A stretch of DNA of 64,000 nucleotides from Vibrio splendidus (lineage in GTDB: Bacteria > Pseudomonadota > Gammaproteobacteria > Enterobacterales > Vibrionaceae). The notes beneath the pieces were generated by a model. It did no database searches, was not told the DNA's origin, and saw only the letters and a program-made list of their open reading frames with translations. Shown in pieces: positions 19,773 through 31,613 of the stretch. A program made the position numbers and the translations under genes. The stretch covers positions 310,001-374,000 of the forward strand of contig NZ_LNRF01000004.1 in the NCBI RefSeq assembly GCF_001557875.1. Reading direction: 5' to 3'. Positions within the stretch are counted from its first letter, which is position 1; each line of letters opens with the position of its first letter.

Positions 19773-20687
19773 TTAAGGTAAATATCGTTTTGGATTAACG
19801 GATTTACCTTGGTAACGAATCTCAAAGTGCAGCCTAACACTGCTGGCTCCAGAGCTTCCCATTGTTGCAATCTTCTGCCCTGGTTTCACACTTTGCCCTT
19901 CAGATACTAATAGTCGGTCGTTGTGCGCGTATGCACTTAAGTAATTATCATTGTGCTTCACAATCACTAGATTGCCGTAGCCTCGTAGTGCATTACCCGA
20001 ATAAACAACCGTTCCCCCTGCAGTAGATACTATTGGCTGACCTCGCTGTCCTGCTATGTCTATGCCTTTATTTCCTTGTTCGCCTACAGAGAAATTCTTG
20101 ATTACTCTCCCTTTAGTTGGCCATAACCATTTGGATACTTTATCACTTGTTGGTTTGGTGGACGGTGTAACATTCTGTTTACCTTTAGAACCAACATACT
20201 CCTTTGATTTGGATTGTTCAACCTTCTTTGGTGGATCTTTTTTCGCCACTTTGGTGGTAGTTTGAGCTGAAGCAGGTTTAGAGTTTTTGCTCTTCTGAGG
20301 CGTGATTTTCGGTTTGCTTGCCACAGATGAGGTTGTGGATGCCGCGACAGGCGCAGCAACAGCTGCAGCCGCAACTGTTGACTTACCATACGCTGGCGCG
20401 TTGTAACTCGGGCGCCACAACTTAAGCTTCTGTCCAGGGTGGATAGTGTAAGGAGCTGACAACTTGTTATAACCGATAAGGTCTTTAACGTCTTTATTGG
20501 TGACATAGGCAATGAAATAAAGGGTGTCGCCTTTTTTCACTTCATAATAACTGCCACGATAACTACCACGATCAATCGATGAGTAATTCTTGTTTAGGCT
20601 TGAAACGGGCGCAGGCGAATTCGCTGCACACCCAACAAGTGCACAGCTAAGCAGTAAAGTACTTCCTTTTAACAACTTCGAACGCAT
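19773..20687 (-). CDS. nlpD: murein hydrolase activator NlpD
   Basis: A 304-residue outer-membrane lipoprotein that activates the amidase AmiC in daughter-cell separation. It has a lipoprotein signal (LLLSCALVGCA), one LysM domain (YYEVKKGDTLYFIAYVTN, ~residues 50-95), a long Lys/Pro/Ser-rich linker, and a C-terminal LytM (M23) domain. The LytM zinc site is degenerate: GNKGIDIAG and SVRLHFEIRY lack the usual metal histidines, as expected for an activator rather than an enzyme. The start at MRSKLLKG is the one that gives a proper signal peptide. It lies between pcm and rpoS. Confidence 0.95.
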   Translation of the reverse strand: MRSKLLKGSTLLLSCALVGCAANSPAPVSSLNKNYSSIDRGSYRGSYYEVKKGDTLYFIAYVTNKDVKDLIGYNKLSAPYTIHPGQKLKLWRPSYNAPAYGKSTVAAAAVAAPVAASTTSSVASKPKITPQKSKNSKPASAQTTTKVAKKDPPKKVEQSKSKEYVGSKGKQNVTPSTKPTSDKVSKWLWPTKGRVIKNFSVGEQGNKGIDIAGQRGQPIVSTAGGTVVYSGNALRGYGNLVIVKHNDNYLSAYAHNDRLLVSEGQSVKPGQKIATMGSSGASSVRLHFEIRYQGKSVNPKRYLP

Positions 20688-20721
20688 CGACTCTCTATCC
20701 ACCTACACCATTGGTCTTTTA

Positions 20722-21348
20722 TTAAGCTAGCTCACCAGGAACAAGAGGCACAAATCGCACCATCTCGATAACACTTGATAAAAATTCATCGCCGTGGCGA
20801 ACAATCTTCAATAGTTGTTGTTCATCATCACCGACTGGAATCAGTAAACGACCGCCATCTTTCAGCTGTTGCAGAAGCGCTTGAGGAATCGACTCTGCAG
20901 CGGCGGTGACAATAATCGCATCAAAAGGGGCTTTTGAAGACCACCCTTGCCAACCGTCACCATGCTTAGTTGAGATATTGTAGAAATCGAGTTGCTTCAA
21001 CCTACGCTTGGCATCCCATTGTAGCGACTTTATTCTTTCAACCGAATAAACATGATCAACAAGTTGAGCCAGTACAGCGGTTTGGTAACCAGAGCCGGTT
21101 CCAATCTCCAAAACACGGCTATCTTGTTGTAATTCAAGCAGCTCTGTCATTTTAGCAACAATGTATGGCTGGGAGATTGTCTGACCCTGACCGATAGGCA
21201 GCGCATTATTATCATAGGCTTGGTGATACATCGCCTGTGATAAAAAGCTCTCTCTCGGCAGTTGGTAGATCGCATCAAGAACCTTTTGATCCTGAATACC
21301 ATTTTCAATCAGAAAAGTAATTAAACGCTCAGCTTGCGGATTACTCAC
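20722..21348 (-). CDS. pcm: protein-L-isoaspartate O-methyltransferase
   Basis: A 208-residue SAM-dependent enzyme that methylates isoaspartyl residues in aged proteins for repair. Motifs: [15 protein letters not shown] (substrate side), [18 protein letters not shown] (SAM motif I) and [15 protein letters not shown]. Length fits (208 in E. coli). The start is GTG and immediately follows the surE stop (TAAGTG), so translation is likely coupled to surE. The surE-pcm-nlpD-rpoS order is conserved. Confidence 0.96.
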   Translation of the reverse strand: MSNPQAERLITFLIENGIQDQKVLDAIYQLPRESFLSQAMYHQAYDNNALPIGQGQTISQPYIVAKMTELLELQQDSRVLEIGTGSGYQTAVLAQLVDHVYSVERIKSLQWDAKRRLKQLDFYNISTKHGDGWQGWSSKAPFDAIIVTAAAESIPQALLQQLKDGGRLLIPVGDDEQQLLKIVRHGDEFLSSVIEMVRFVPLVPGELA

Positions 21349-22092
21349 TTACTTCTCTCCTAACCATGTTGTCATCGCGCCCAGCGACTCATGCGCCGTC
21401 AGATCAACTTGTAACGGTGTTACCGACACAAAGCCATGCTCAATTGCGTAAAAATCAGTACCTTCACCCGCATCTTGCTCTTTGCCCGGAGGACCGAGCC
21501 AATAGATATCGTGACCACGCGGGTCTTTTTGCTTGATCATATCTTCAGCGTGATGACGAGCACCTAGGCGTGTCACCTGAGTACCGGACAGTTGTTCTAA
21601 GGCTAAATCAGGAACGTTCACGTTCAACAAGCGATTGGTCGGGATTGGGTTTGCTAAATGTTGTTCGACAATACGACGGGCAATCGCAGCCGCTGTCTTA
21701 AAATGTTTTTTTCCCACCAGAGAAAACGCTACCGATTGAACACCTAGAAAGTGCCCTTCCATTGCTGCTGCCACCGTGCCGGAATAAAGCACGTCATCAC
21801 CAAGGTTAGCACCGTGATTAATGCCAGTTAATACCAGATCTGGCATGTCATTCTTTAGCAGTTCGTTTAACGCAAAATGCACACAGTCGGTCGGTGTTCC
21901 TTGTACCGAATAGGTCTTTTCAGCAATCTCTTGGACACGCAGAGGCTGTTCTAAAGTTAATGAATTTGACGCACCCGAGCGATTACGGTCAGGGGCAACA
22001 ATGACAACTTCAGCAAGATCACGTAGCTCATTTGCCAGCTCATGAATGCCTTGAGCGTGCACACCATCATCATTGCTGAGTAAAATCTTCAT
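21349..22092 (-). CDS. surE: 5'/3'-nucleotidase SurE
   Basis: A 247-residue metal-dependent nucleotidase acting on nucleoside monophosphates and short polyphosphates. The N-terminal [16 protein letters not shown] contains the metal-binding Asp pair; [16 protein letters not shown] and [26 protein letters not shown] blocks are present ([19 protein letters not shown]). I chose the ATG preceded by AAGGATACAAG; the longer frame adds 13 residues that do not fit the family. It follows truD and precedes pcm. Confidence 0.96.
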   Translation of the reverse strand: MKILLSNDDGVHAQGIHELANELRDLAEVVIVAPDRNRSGASNSLTLEQPLRVQEIAEKTYSVQGTPTDCVHFALNELLKNDMPDLVLTGINHGANLGDDVLYSGTVAAAMEGHFLGVQSVAFSLVGKKHFKTAAAIARRIVEQHLANPIPTNRLLNVNVPDLALEQLSGTQVTRLGARHHAEDMIKQKDPRGHDIYWLGPPGKEQDAGEGTDFYAIEHGFVSVTPLQVDLTAHESLGAMTTWLGEK

Positions 22093-22172
22093 CTTGTATC
22101 CTTTCTTTGTTCCCATGCTAAGCCAAGTCACTTAAATTCCAATATCAAGTGACCCAGCTCCAAGCAGAATCG

Positions 22173-23219
22173 TTATTGCTCGTAGCTTCTCTCTACGTGT
22201 ACTTCTTCAACCAACTCTCGAACGATAGCAGTTGCGAAACAACCTGCGTCTAGAGAGAACTTAAGAGTGACATTATCTTCGTTCACTTCCCAAGTTAAAT
22301 CGGTTGGTTTTAACGATGCTTCACGACGGTCATGGCGCATGCGGTTGCCGCGAATCAGCGCCATTAGATCAGGTTCAGAATCAAGATGTTTTTGCTCTAA
22401 CGCTTGAGAATCATCTGTTGTTGGTAAGGCATTATCACCAGCCAAAGCAACAGTAACCCATGCAGAGCCATTCACGATATCTTGGTTTACCGCTTCGATA
22501 TTGTCAGCGGTTACCGCTAGTTGAGTACCGTCTTTCACGACAATATCGCCAACCAATGCCGATGCAAACGCATCTTTCTCAATACGGTCTGACAAGATCA
22601 AATTGTAAATCCACGAGCGAGCCGCCGAAAGGTACAAGCTGCGCTTATTCTGGTTACGAGTACGAACGTTATCACGGCCCCAACGACGAGCTTCAGATAA
22701 GTTGTTACCTTCATTACCAAAACGCTGAGCACCGAAGTAATTTGGCACACCGACTTGAGCGACTTTTTCCAAACGTTTTACAACATCATCACAGTCTGTT
22801 ACTTCAGACAAAGTCAGCTCAAATTGGTTGCCAACTAAATCACCCGGACGTAATTTTTTATTGTGACGTGCTGTCGCCAAGATCTCAATGCTTGGGTACT
22901 GTGCTAAAAAAGCTGAAAAGTCAGGCTCACCTTTTGGTAGGTGTACACTCAACCACTGCTCAGTAACCGCGTGGCGGTCTTTTAAGCCTGCCCAGCTAAC
23001 GTCCTTCGACTTAACACCGCAAGCTTTAGCCAGCTCATTTGCCACGAAGCTCGTGTTTTCACCAGTTTTACGAATACGAACCATTAGGTGCTCGCCTTCA
23101 CCAGTAAACTCAAAACCCAAGTCCTCATTAACGACAAAGTGTTCGGCTTTTGCTTTTAGTTTTGCTTTCGCAGTTGGTTTACCGTTTAGATAAGCCAATG
23201 AAGATAAAATATCTGACAT
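22173..23219 (-). CDS. truD: tRNA pseudouridine(13) synthase TruD
   Basis: A 348-residue enzyme that forms pseudouridine-13 in tRNA-Glu. The catalytic block is VSWAGLKDRHAVTEQWLS (catalytic Asp in KDRHA), with NYFGAQRFGNEGNNL further on; both are TruD signatures. The start at MSDILSSLAY is 22 bases after the ispF stop; an upstream GTG overlapping the end of ispF is an alternative. The ispD-ispF-truD-surE order is conserved in gammaproteobacteria. Confidence 0.95.
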   Translation of the reverse strand: MSDILSSLAYLNGKPTAKAKLKAKAEHFVVNEDLGFEFTGEGEHLMVRIRKTGENTSFVANELAKACGVKSKDVSWAGLKDRHAVTEQWLSVHLPKGEPDFSAFLAQYPSIEILATARHNKKLRPGDLVGNQFELTLSEVTDCDDVVKRLEKVAQVGVPNYFGAQRFGNEGNNLSEARRWGRDNVRTRNQNKRSLYLSAARSWIYNLILSDRIEKDAFASALVGDIVVKDGTQLAVTADNIEAVNQDIVNGSAWVTVALAGDNALPTTDDSQALEQKHLDSEPDLMALIRGNRMRHDRREASLKPTDLTWEVNEDNVTLKFSLDAGCFATAIVRELVEEVHVERSYEQ

Positions 23220-23241
23220 GCTGTTCTTTTCGTGTTGGTGC

Positions 23242-23724
23242 TTACGCACTTTTAGTAATTAGGACCACCGCTTCACATGCGATGCCCTCTTTGCGACCTG
23301 TAAAACCTAAACGCTCAGTGGTCGTCGCTTTTACATTCACATTGCTAATGCTGGTTTCTAGGTCTTGAGCAATAGCTTGGCACATAGAGTCTATATGAGG
23401 CGCCATCTTTGGAGCTTGCGCCATGATAGTAATATCAGCATTACCAATCTCGTAACCTTGCTCTTTTACTCGACGATAAACGTATTTCAGCAGTTCACGG
23501 CTATCTGCGCCTTTCCATTCGTCATCAGTATCTGGGAAATGACGACCAATATCACCCGCAGCAATCGCACCTAATAGAGCGTCACATAACGCATGAAGGG
23601 CAACATCACCGTCTGAGTGTGCAATAAGACCTTGCTCGTAAGGGATGCTTACACCACCAATAATTACCGGGCCTTCACCACCAAACTTATGTACATCAAA
23701 GCCATGGCCAATACGAATCATCAT
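23242..23724 (-). CDS. ispF: 2-C-methyl-D-erythritol 2,4-cyclodiphosphate synthase
   Basis: A 160-residue zinc enzyme of the MEP isoprenoid pathway, cyclising CDP-ME-2-phosphate. Family signature [12 protein letters not shown] (zinc ligands Asp and His) at the N-terminus, [24 protein letters not shown], and [18 protein letters not shown] at the C-terminus. The ATG overlaps the ispD stop (TAATG), so translation is coupled. Confidence 0.97.
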   Translation of the reverse strand: MMIRIGHGFDVHKFGGEGPVIIGGVSIPYEQGLIAHSDGDVALHALCDALLGAIAAGDIGRHFPDTDDEWKGADSRELLKYVYRRVKEQGYEIGNADITIMAQAPKMAPHIDSMCQAIAQDLETSISNVNVKATTTERLGFTGRKEGIACEAVVLITKSA

Positions 23725-24425
23725 TATTCCTTATTCTGACTTAAATAGAACTCAGCAAGCGCTAAATCTTCAGGCTGAGTAATCTTAAAATTATCTGAGC
23801 GCCCTGCCACTATAGCGGGCGATAAACCTTTCCATTCGAAAGCTGAGGCTTCATCAGTAATCGAAGCGCCTTGGTGCAACGCCTCACTTAATGCATTCCA
23901 CAGAGGCTTTGCTCTGAACATTTGCGGCGTAAGAGCGTGCCATAAATCGGCTCGCTCAACGGTATGCTCGATCTGCCCTTGGGCACCTCGCTTCATGGTG
24001 TCACGAACTGGAGCCGCTAAAATAGCGCCCACATCATGGCTCATCGCACCGGAAATTAGCTTGTCGATATCACTTAGCTGAACACAAGGCCTTGCCGCAT
24101 CGTGAACCATTACCCAATCACTAAGCTGCTGTTCAGCGATATAGTTTAGCGCAGAGAGCACAGAGTCCGCTCGCTCGCTTCCGCCAGACACTCTGATCAC
24201 TTTTGGGTTCTGGTTAAGGGCAAGCTCTGGGTAGTATGGGTCACCATCGCTGATCGCAACGACAATTTGAGCGATTTGCGGGTGAGACAGTAATTTCTCA
24301 ACGGTGTGCTCTAAAATCGTTTTACCATTGATCTTGAGATATTGCTTAGGGCGGTCTGCCTTCATGCGGCTACCGACGCCCGCCGCAGGTACAACGGCAA
24401 TCACGCTTTGAAGTTGAGTCGACAT
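23724..24425 (-). CDS. ispD: 2-C-methyl-D-erythritol 4-phosphate cytidylyltransferase
   Basis: A 233-residue enzyme that joins CTP and MEP in isoprenoid synthesis. The nucleotide-binding N-terminus is [31 protein letters not shown] and [11 protein letters not shown] are also family motifs. It overlaps both neighbours by one base (ftsB upstream, ispF downstream), a tight coupled unit. Confidence 0.97.
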   Translation of the reverse strand: MSTQLQSVIAVVPAAGVGSRMKADRPKQYLKINGKTILEHTVEKLLSHPQIAQIVVAISDGDPYYPELALNQNPKVIRVSGGSERADSVLSALNYIAEQQLSDWVMVHDAARPCVQLSDIDKLISGAMSHDVGAILAAPVRDTMKRGAQGQIEHTVERADLWHALTPQMFRAKPLWNALSEALHQGASITDEASAFEWKGLSPAIVAGRSDNFKITQPEDLALAEFYLSQNKE

Positions 24426-24706
24426 TAATGGGATTCCTCACCAATGATGCGATAAAACGTTTCACCTTCTTTGACCATACCAAGCTCATGACGTGCGCGT
24501 TCTTCTATCGCGTCTAAGCCTTGACGTAGATCGTCGATTTCAGCAAACATTTCTGCATTTCGAATATGCAGTTTTTCATTTACTTGCTGTTGAACTTGGA
24601 TTTCATTGTTCACACCGTAGTAATCAGAGATACCATTTTTACCGAGCCACAGTGTGTGTTGTAGCCAGCCAAACACTATGAGCAGTACTAAAGCAAAAAT
24701 TCGCAT
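24425..24706 (-). CDS. ftsB: cell division protein FtsB
   Basis: A 93-residue bitopic membrane protein of the divisome, partner of FtsL and FtsQ. A short cytoplasmic start leads to one transmembrane helix (residues 2-20, [17 protein letters not shown]), a periplasmic coiled coil ([31 protein letters not shown]) and a GETFYRII C-terminal motif. It heads the ftsB-ispD-ispF series. Confidence 0.94.
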   Translation of the reverse strand: MRIFALVLLIVFGWLQHTLWLGKNGISDYYGVNNEIQVQQQVNEKLHIRNAEMFAEIDDLRQGLDAIEERARHELGMVKEGETFYRIIGEESH

Positions 24707-25015
24707 AACACCTTTCGCCGGTTGAAAAAGAAGGAACTAGAATAAGGCACATATATACCATAATGAGCTTATTGGTGCGAGATATGTGGTGTCATGGAAT
24801 TAATTAGTCGGGTAATTATTGTTATTCGAAACCAGTGATGAGATTCCAGATTCCCTCCTCCGTCGGCCTCGAGAATGACGAATGATACAAACTACTGCAG
24901 ACGAAAAAATCAAAGACAACGCTCCTTTCCTTCGTCAGTCTAGGGAATGACGAACTTTCGGTATCAAAAAGATAGCTTTAGATACTAGAGTTCCTTTCCT
25001 CCATTTTCTACAGGC
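24707..25015. repeat. intergenic region with REP-like repeats (units near 24838-24884 and 24920-24953)
   Basis: Two related units share a pyrimidine-rich arm (TCCCTCCTCCGTCGGCCTC or TCCTTTCCTTCGTCAGTCT) followed by GARAATGACGAA/GGGAATGACGAA. A third, decayed pyrimidine-rich copy lies near 24990-25005. Similar units occur at 29143-29241. The rest of the gap, before the ftsB start, is AT-rich and carries the ftsB promoter region. Confidence 0.55.
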
Positions 25016-25047
25016 AAAAAAAAACGCCCTACCGAAGTAGAGCGTTT
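25015..25047 (-). terminator. eno terminator
   Basis: AAACGCTCTAC-TTCG-GTAGGGCGTTT type stem on the minus strand followed by TTTTTTTT, about 30 bases after the eno stop. Confidence 0.85.
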
Positions 25048-25078
25048 CAAAAGCTTTAAGTTAACAATTCGCTAGGAA

Positions 25079-26434
<1,356 letters not shown>

Positions 26435-26458
26435 TTACGCAGCTACCTGTATTCCTTT

Positions 26459-28171
<1,713 letters not shown>

Positions 28172-28183
28172 TTATCGCCACAA

Positions 28184-28199
28184 CGTGAAATCTATCACA
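28184..28199. promoter_or_regulatory. CRP-like site upstream of pyrG
   Basis: CGTGAAATCTATCACA matches nine of the ten core CRP half-site bases, 85 bases before the pyrG start and just after the mazG stop. Function is inferred from sequence only. Confidence 0.4.
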
Positions 28200-28249
28200 C
28201 TGCTATTTTTTATTTTTTGCTTCAAATCAATTCATGATAAAAGCTTTGG

Positions 28250-29047
28250 TTATCTTTTCTCCGCCACCTTGACTTCATCCCACATGGAATCAAGCTGTTG
28301 TAGTGAAAAATCGGTCAAAATTTTATCCTGTTGGCGAACTTTTTGTTCCACCCCTTTGAAGCGACGTGAGAACTTCAGATTGGCTTTATTGAGCGCCGTT
28401 TCTGGATTTTTACCCAAATGTCGCACCAAATTGACCGTCGCAAACAGCAAATCACCCAGTTCTTCTTCAACTAAATCTTCGTTTGGCGTTACTTGAAGTG
28501 CTTCTTCTAGCACCTCATCGACTTCCTCTAAAACCTTGTTAGCCACTGGGCCAATAGAGTCCCAATCGAAGCCATATTTCGCTACCTGTTTTTGAATCTT
28601 TGTAGCACGTGAAAGCGCAGGTAGAGAGTTTGGTATTGAGTCTAGAATACTTTCTGGGGTTTTGCCTGCTTGCGCTTTTTCTTTGGCTTTTTCAGCTTCC
28701 CAGTTAGCATTAATTTCTTCATCGCTCGCAAACTCGGTATCAGAAAACACATGCGGATGGCGGCGCGTTAGCTTCTCATTGATGCCATCAACCACATCAG
28801 AAAACTCAAACAGCCCCTGCTCTTTCGCGAGCTGACTATAGAAAATCACCTGAAACAACAGATCACCCAGCTCTTCTTGTAGGTTCGGCCAATCTTTGTT
28901 GTGAATCGCATCCACCACCTCATAAGTCTCTTCGATAGTATGAGGGACAATTGTTTCAAAATTTTGTTTTAAATCCCAAGGACAGCCACCTTCTGGATCG
29001 CGCAGCTTAGTCATGATCTGTTCAAGTTGTTCAATCGGATGATTCAT
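28250..29047 (-). CDS. mazG: nucleoside triphosphate pyrophosphohydrolase MazG
   Basis: A 265-residue protein hydrolysing (d)NTPs to monophosphates and pyrophosphate. Two MazG domains are visible: an N-terminal one ([30 protein letters not shown] with [15 protein letters not shown]) and a C-terminal one ([20 protein letters not shown]); both keep the EExxE/ExxD metal-binding pattern. The ATG reading [10 protein letters not shown] is preceded by AGGAAGAAAACG. It lies after relA and before pyrG, the E. coli order, where MazG is linked to lowering (p)ppGpp under mazEF; no mazEF genes are next to it here. Confidence 0.94.
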   Translation of the reverse strand: MNHPIEQLEQIMTKLRDPEGGCPWDLKQNFETIVPHTIEETYEVVDAIHNKDWPNLQEELGDLLFQVIFYSQLAKEQGLFEFSDVVDGINEKLTRRHPHVFSDTEFASDEEINANWEAEKAKEKAQAGKTPESILDSIPNSLPALSRATKIQKQVAKYGFDWDSIGPVANKVLEEVDEVLEEALQVTPNEDLVEEELGDLLFATVNLVRHLGKNPETALNKANLKFSRRFKGVEQKVRQQDKILTDFSLQQLDSMWDEVKVAEKR

Positions 29048-29102
29048 CGTTTTCTTCCTATTACTGTCTTTGATTTTTAAATTTAAAACTTCTGTTAAAA
29101 CT

Positions 29103-29135
29103 AAAAAAGGTGAGCAGCCAAAACCACTCACCTTT
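29103..29135 (-). terminator. relA terminator
   Basis: AAAGGTGAG / CTCACCTTT stem with a 12-base loop, followed by TTTTTTAG on the minus strand. It lies 120 bases after the relA stop, beyond a REP-like element, and just before the mazG start. Confidence 0.65.
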
Positions 29136-29142
29136 ATCTTTA

Positions 29143-29241
29143 TTCGTCATCCCCAAGAGTGAAGAATGAGCGAGTTGGGGATCTCAAACCGCTTGGCGAG
29201 ATTCCCTATCACGTTCGTCCCTCACTGTAGGGAATGACGAG
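29143..29241. repeat. paired REP-like palindromic units between relA and mazG
   Basis: Two units in inverted orientation. The first runs from TTCGTCATCCCCAA to TTGGGGATCTC; the second from GAGATTCCCTA to TAGGGAATGACGA. The ends (TCGTCATYCCC/GGGAATGACGA) are inverted copies, and the second unit resembles those at 24.84-24.95 kb. Structure suggests a BIME-type element in the 3' UTR of relA. Confidence 0.6.
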
Positions 29242-29255
29242 GATGATACCAAGTA

Positions 29256-31478
29256 TCATCCCAGTCTCTTGACGCTCATGACATCTTTGATTTGCTCGAC
29301 TCGGCTCGTCACTCGACTCAGAATCTCAATATTGGTCACTTCCAAATCGAAATCCATTACCGATAGCTGACGCTTGTAGTCGATACGGCTCTTCATTGTT
29401 GTCACGCTGATCTTCTCGTTCGAGAACAGTGAGGTGATGTCTTTCAACAAGCCATTACGCTCTAGCGCTTCAACACGCAGCGTTAAGATATATGAACCGA
29501 CGAAGCCATTGCCCCAGACAGTATCAATAATACGTTCTGGCGCATGTAGGCTTAGCTCACTCAACTGTTCGCAGTCAGCACGGTGAACCGAGATACCACG
29601 ACCTTGCGTAATGTAACCTTTAATAACATCACCTGGGATTGGCTGACAGCAACGCGCTAGGTGCGTCATTAAGTTATCAACGCCCTCAACCACTACCGCG
29701 TCTTTCTTAGGGCGACTCTGTTGTGCTGGCTTGTTTTCCGACTCAAGCAGTTTCTCTAACGCTTTCTTGTCTTCTTCTTCCGCTGTCGGCTTGTTCACCA
29801 GCGCATTGATGTGATTAACCACTTGGTTAATGCGCAAGTCGCCACTGCCGATACCCGCATAGAGTTCATCTGGCGTGTTAACGTTAAAGCGTCTTAGCGC
29901 GTATTGGTCTGCATCTTTTAGGGTTGCACCGACTTTCGCTAGTTCAACCTCAAGGATGTCTCGACCAGCTTCGAGGTTCTTCTCTCGGCTTTGCGCACGG
30001 AACCAAGCATTGATCTTCGCACGAGCACGGCTTGAATGAACAAACCCTGTAGTTGGATTTAACCAGTCACGTGATGGGTTCGGTTCTTTTTGAGTGATGA
30101 TTTCAACCTGATCACCCATCGATAATTTATGGGTAAACGGTACGATACGTCCCGCTACTTTGGCACCGATGCAGCGATGTCCAACCATCGAGTGGATGTG
30201 GTAAGCGAAGTCCAACGGAGTTGCACCCATAGGTAAATCGACGACATCACCACGCGGTGTAAATGCGTATACGCGGTCATCGAATACTTGGCTACGAACT
30301 TCATCCAGCATCTCGCCAGAGTCCGACATCTCTTCTTGCCAATCAATAAGTTTACGCAACCAAGTGATTTTCTCGTCGTAACCACTGCGCCCGCTTGAAG
30401 CACCTTCTTTGTACTTCCAGTGCGCAGCCACACCCAACTCAGAGTCTTCGTGCATTTGCTTGGTACGGATCTGAATCTCAATGGTCTTGCCTTCAGGGCC
30501 CAGAACCACGGTGTGAATCGATTGGTAACCATTTGGCTTAGGGTTCGCCACGTAGTCATCAAATTCACTTGGTAGATGTTTGTATTTGGTGTGAACCACA
30601 CCTAGGCCGGCATAGCAGTCTTGAAGCTGATCGGCGATGATACGAACAGCACGCACGTCAAAAAGCTCATCAAAGTCCAAGCCTTTCTTCTGCATCTTAC
30701 GCCAGATACTGTAGATGTGTTTTGGTCGACCGCTGACTTCAGCATTGATGTTTGAACGCTGCATTTCTGCTGTTAAATCATCAACGAAATCTGTGATGTA
30801 TTGTTCACGAACGATACGACGCTCAGACAGCTGTTTCGCAATCTGCTTGTAGGTGTCTGGCTGCTGATAGCGGAATGCGTAATCTTCGATTTCCCACTTA
30901 AGTTGACCGATACCTAAACGGTTCGCCAGTGGAGCATAGATGTTAGAACACTCTTTTGCTGCCGCGCGACGTACAGCATCAGGCGCTTTTTTTACTTCAA
31001 TAAGGTTACAGATTCGCTCAGCTAGCTTGATAACTACGCAGCGGAAATCATCCACCATCGCCAGTAGCATACGACGAACGTTATCAACTTGACCCGAGGC
31101 AGCGCTGCCTTCAAGAGTCACGTTTAACTGGCCTAAGGCCGCCATTTCTTCAACGCCATCAATCAACTTTACGGTTTCTTTACCGTAGCTTTCTTCAAAC
31201 GCTTCGCGCTCAAAAACGCCGCTTGAGACGACGGGGAAAAGTTGTGCTGCAATTAAAGTGGCACGGTCCATGGACAGCGTAACCAAGATTTCGATCATCT
31301 CACGGCCACGCCAAAGCAACAGCGATGCTTGCTCGTGATCTTTTAATAGCTCTTCACAGTGACGATAAACTTTGATCAGTTTATTCGAGGTCTTTACGTC
31401 TTGATTCAGTGACGCAATCCAACTTTCTAGCTCAAACTGTTCGCTTGGGTTTAAATGTGCGCTTCGTACCGCAACCAT
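29256..31478 (-). CDS. relA: (p)ppGpp synthetase RelA
   Basis: A 740-residue ribosome-associated synthetase of the stringent response. The N-terminal pseudo-hydrolase domain is followed by the synthetase domain (RPKHIYSIWRKMQKKG, FDELFDVRAVRI, HTKYKHLPSEFDDYVANPK). A TGS domain (VYAFTPRGDVVDLPMGATPLDFAYHIHS), a zinc-finger/CC region (CCQPIPGDVIKGYITQGRG) and a C-terminal ACT domain follow. The hydrolase HDxxED motif is absent, which favours RelA over SpoT. The second ATG (MVAVRSAHLN) matches the family start and has AGGA 7 bases before it. It lies downstream of rlmD and upstream of mazG. Confidence 0.97.
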   Translation of the reverse strand: MVAVRSAHLNPSEQFELESWIASLNQDVKTSNKLIKVYRHCEELLKDHEQASLLLWRGREMIEILVTLSMDRATLIAAQLFPVVSSGVFEREAFEESYGKETVKLIDGVEEMAALGQLNVTLEGSAASGQVDNVRRMLLAMVDDFRCVVIKLAERICNLIEVKKAPDAVRRAAAKECSNIYAPLANRLGIGQLKWEIEDYAFRYQQPDTYKQIAKQLSERRIVREQYITDFVDDLTAEMQRSNINAEVSGRPKHIYSIWRKMQKKGLDFDELFDVRAVRIIADQLQDCYAGLGVVHTKYKHLPSEFDDYVANPKPNGYQSIHTVVLGPEGKTIEIQIRTKQMHEDSELGVAAHWKYKEGASSGRSGYDEKITWLRKLIDWQEEMSDSGEMLDEVRSQVFDDRVYAFTPRGDVVDLPMGATPLDFAYHIHSMVGHRCIGAKVAGRIVPFTHKLSMGDQVEIITQKEPNPSRDWLNPTTGFVHSSRARAKINAWFRAQSREKNLEAGRDILEVELAKVGATLKDADQYALRRFNVNTPDELYAGIGSGDLRINQVVNHINALVNKPTAEEEDKKALEKLLESENKPAQQSRPKKDAVVVEGVDNLMTHLARCCQPIPGDVIKGYITQGRGISVHRADCEQLSELSLHAPERIIDTVWGNGFVGSYILTLRVEALERNGLLKDITSLFSNEKISVTTMKSRIDYKRQLSVMDFDLEVTNIEILSRVTSRVEQIKDVMSVKRLG

Positions 31479-31512
31479 CATGCCTTCCTAGTTATTATGT
31501 TTTATACCCAAC

Positions 31513-31554
31513 TCAATATGACTAACTGGTTCCAAGTTAGTTCGACCATATTGA
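31513..31554. repeat. hairpin in the rlmD-relA intergenic region
   Basis: TCAATATG (31513-31520) pairs with CATATTGA (31547-31554), and ACTAACT with AGTTAGT inside it; the loop is GGTTCCA and there is a 5-base bulge. No T-tract follows on the minus strand, so it is not an ordinary terminator. It would lie in the relA leader if transcription starts upstream. Confidence 0.5.
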
Positions 31555-31613
31555 TATCAGCGCAAGTTTCCCTGCGCCTTTGTGATTCATTTTTAAGCCT
31601 TATTTAGGGGCTT

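Noticed and set aside
28185..28496. 103-codon plus-strand frame in the pyrG-mazG region
   Set aside because: It is antisense to mazG and only open because of codon bias in the real gene.
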